Positions 15,236-15,236 of a stretch of DNA of 15,236 bases are shown in pieces. Numbering within the stretch: position 1 is the stretch's first letter; the number at the start of each line of letters is the position of its first letter. This DNA is from Oscillospiraceae bacterium (GTDB taxonomy: Bacteria > Bacillota > Clostridia > Oscillospirales > Oscillospiraceae). Under the pieces are notes generated by a model. It was not told the DNA's origin. It saw only the letters and a program-made list of their open reading frames with translations, and did not search any database. The position numbers were made by a program, and so were the translations under genes. The stretch spans positions 1 to 15,236 of the forward strand of contig JAHHSD010000045.1 in the NCBI GenBank assembly GCA_020025425.1, read 5' to 3'.

Positions 15236-15236
15236 C
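15139..15236. repeat. Perfect 37-bp inverted repeat at the window end (probable fold-back artefact)
   Basis: Bases 15200-15236 are the exact reverse complement of 15139-15175, separated by 24 bp (15176-15199). Both arms belong to or interrupt aldehyde dehydrogenase coding sequence, and the right arm runs to the last base. Coding DNA does not normally contain such a palindrome, so an assembly or amplification chimera at a contig end is the likeliest cause. Confidence 0.9.

Overview
The window looks like a chromosomal piece of an anaerobic, gut-type Firmicute of class Clostridia, most likely near Oscillospiraceae (Flavonifractor, Lawsonibacter or Intestinimonas type). The inference rests on the GC-rich housekeeping genes, strong AGGAGG ribosome sites, a tetrahydrofolate riboswitch ahead of an ECF-type folate S component, a large SLH-domain surface protein, and the comEC-holA-Toprim gene order. 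No rRNA, tRNA, CRISPR array, transposase or phage gene is visible.

Layout. (1) 1-3090 is visibly AT-richer and encodes a cytoplasmic serine hydrolase of the beta-lactamase/PBP fold, then a MATE exporter, both on + and probably co-transcribed. A strong bidirectional terminator follows. (2) 3136-7506 on - is one 1456-residue secreted protein with a beta-helix-like N-terminal half, Ig/MBG-like modules, short PDG-type repeats and three C-terminal SLH domains. Its 5' part is AT-richer than its 3' part. (3) 7507-8034 is a gene-free gap with a degenerate 157-bp palindrome and the terminator of the next gene. (4) 8035-9150 on - is an M20 peptidase of the PepT-like type with a good promoter. (5) 9353-10204 on + is a folate uptake unit: promoter, THF riboswitch, a hairpin able to compete for the Shine-Dalgarno sequence, and folT starting at TTG. 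(6) 10280-14241 on + is a compact run: comEC (DNA uptake channel), holA (DNA polymerase III delta) and an RNase M5-like Toprim protein. It ends in a bidirectional terminator. (7) 14306 to the window end on - is the C-terminal two thirds of a class 3-type aldehyde dehydrogenase.

Main points for a second look: the window ends in a perfect 37-bp inverted copy of its own sequence, which breaks the aldehyde dehydrogenase and looks like a fold-back assembly artefact. A perfect 12-bp inverted repeat covers the comEC start codon. The folT riboswitch has a plausible translational switch. The hydrolase-MATE pair is compositionally foreign and superficially resembles a prodrug peptidase plus exporter. 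I do not see a clearly new multi-gene defence or biosynthetic system; the novelty here is mostly regulatory and structural.
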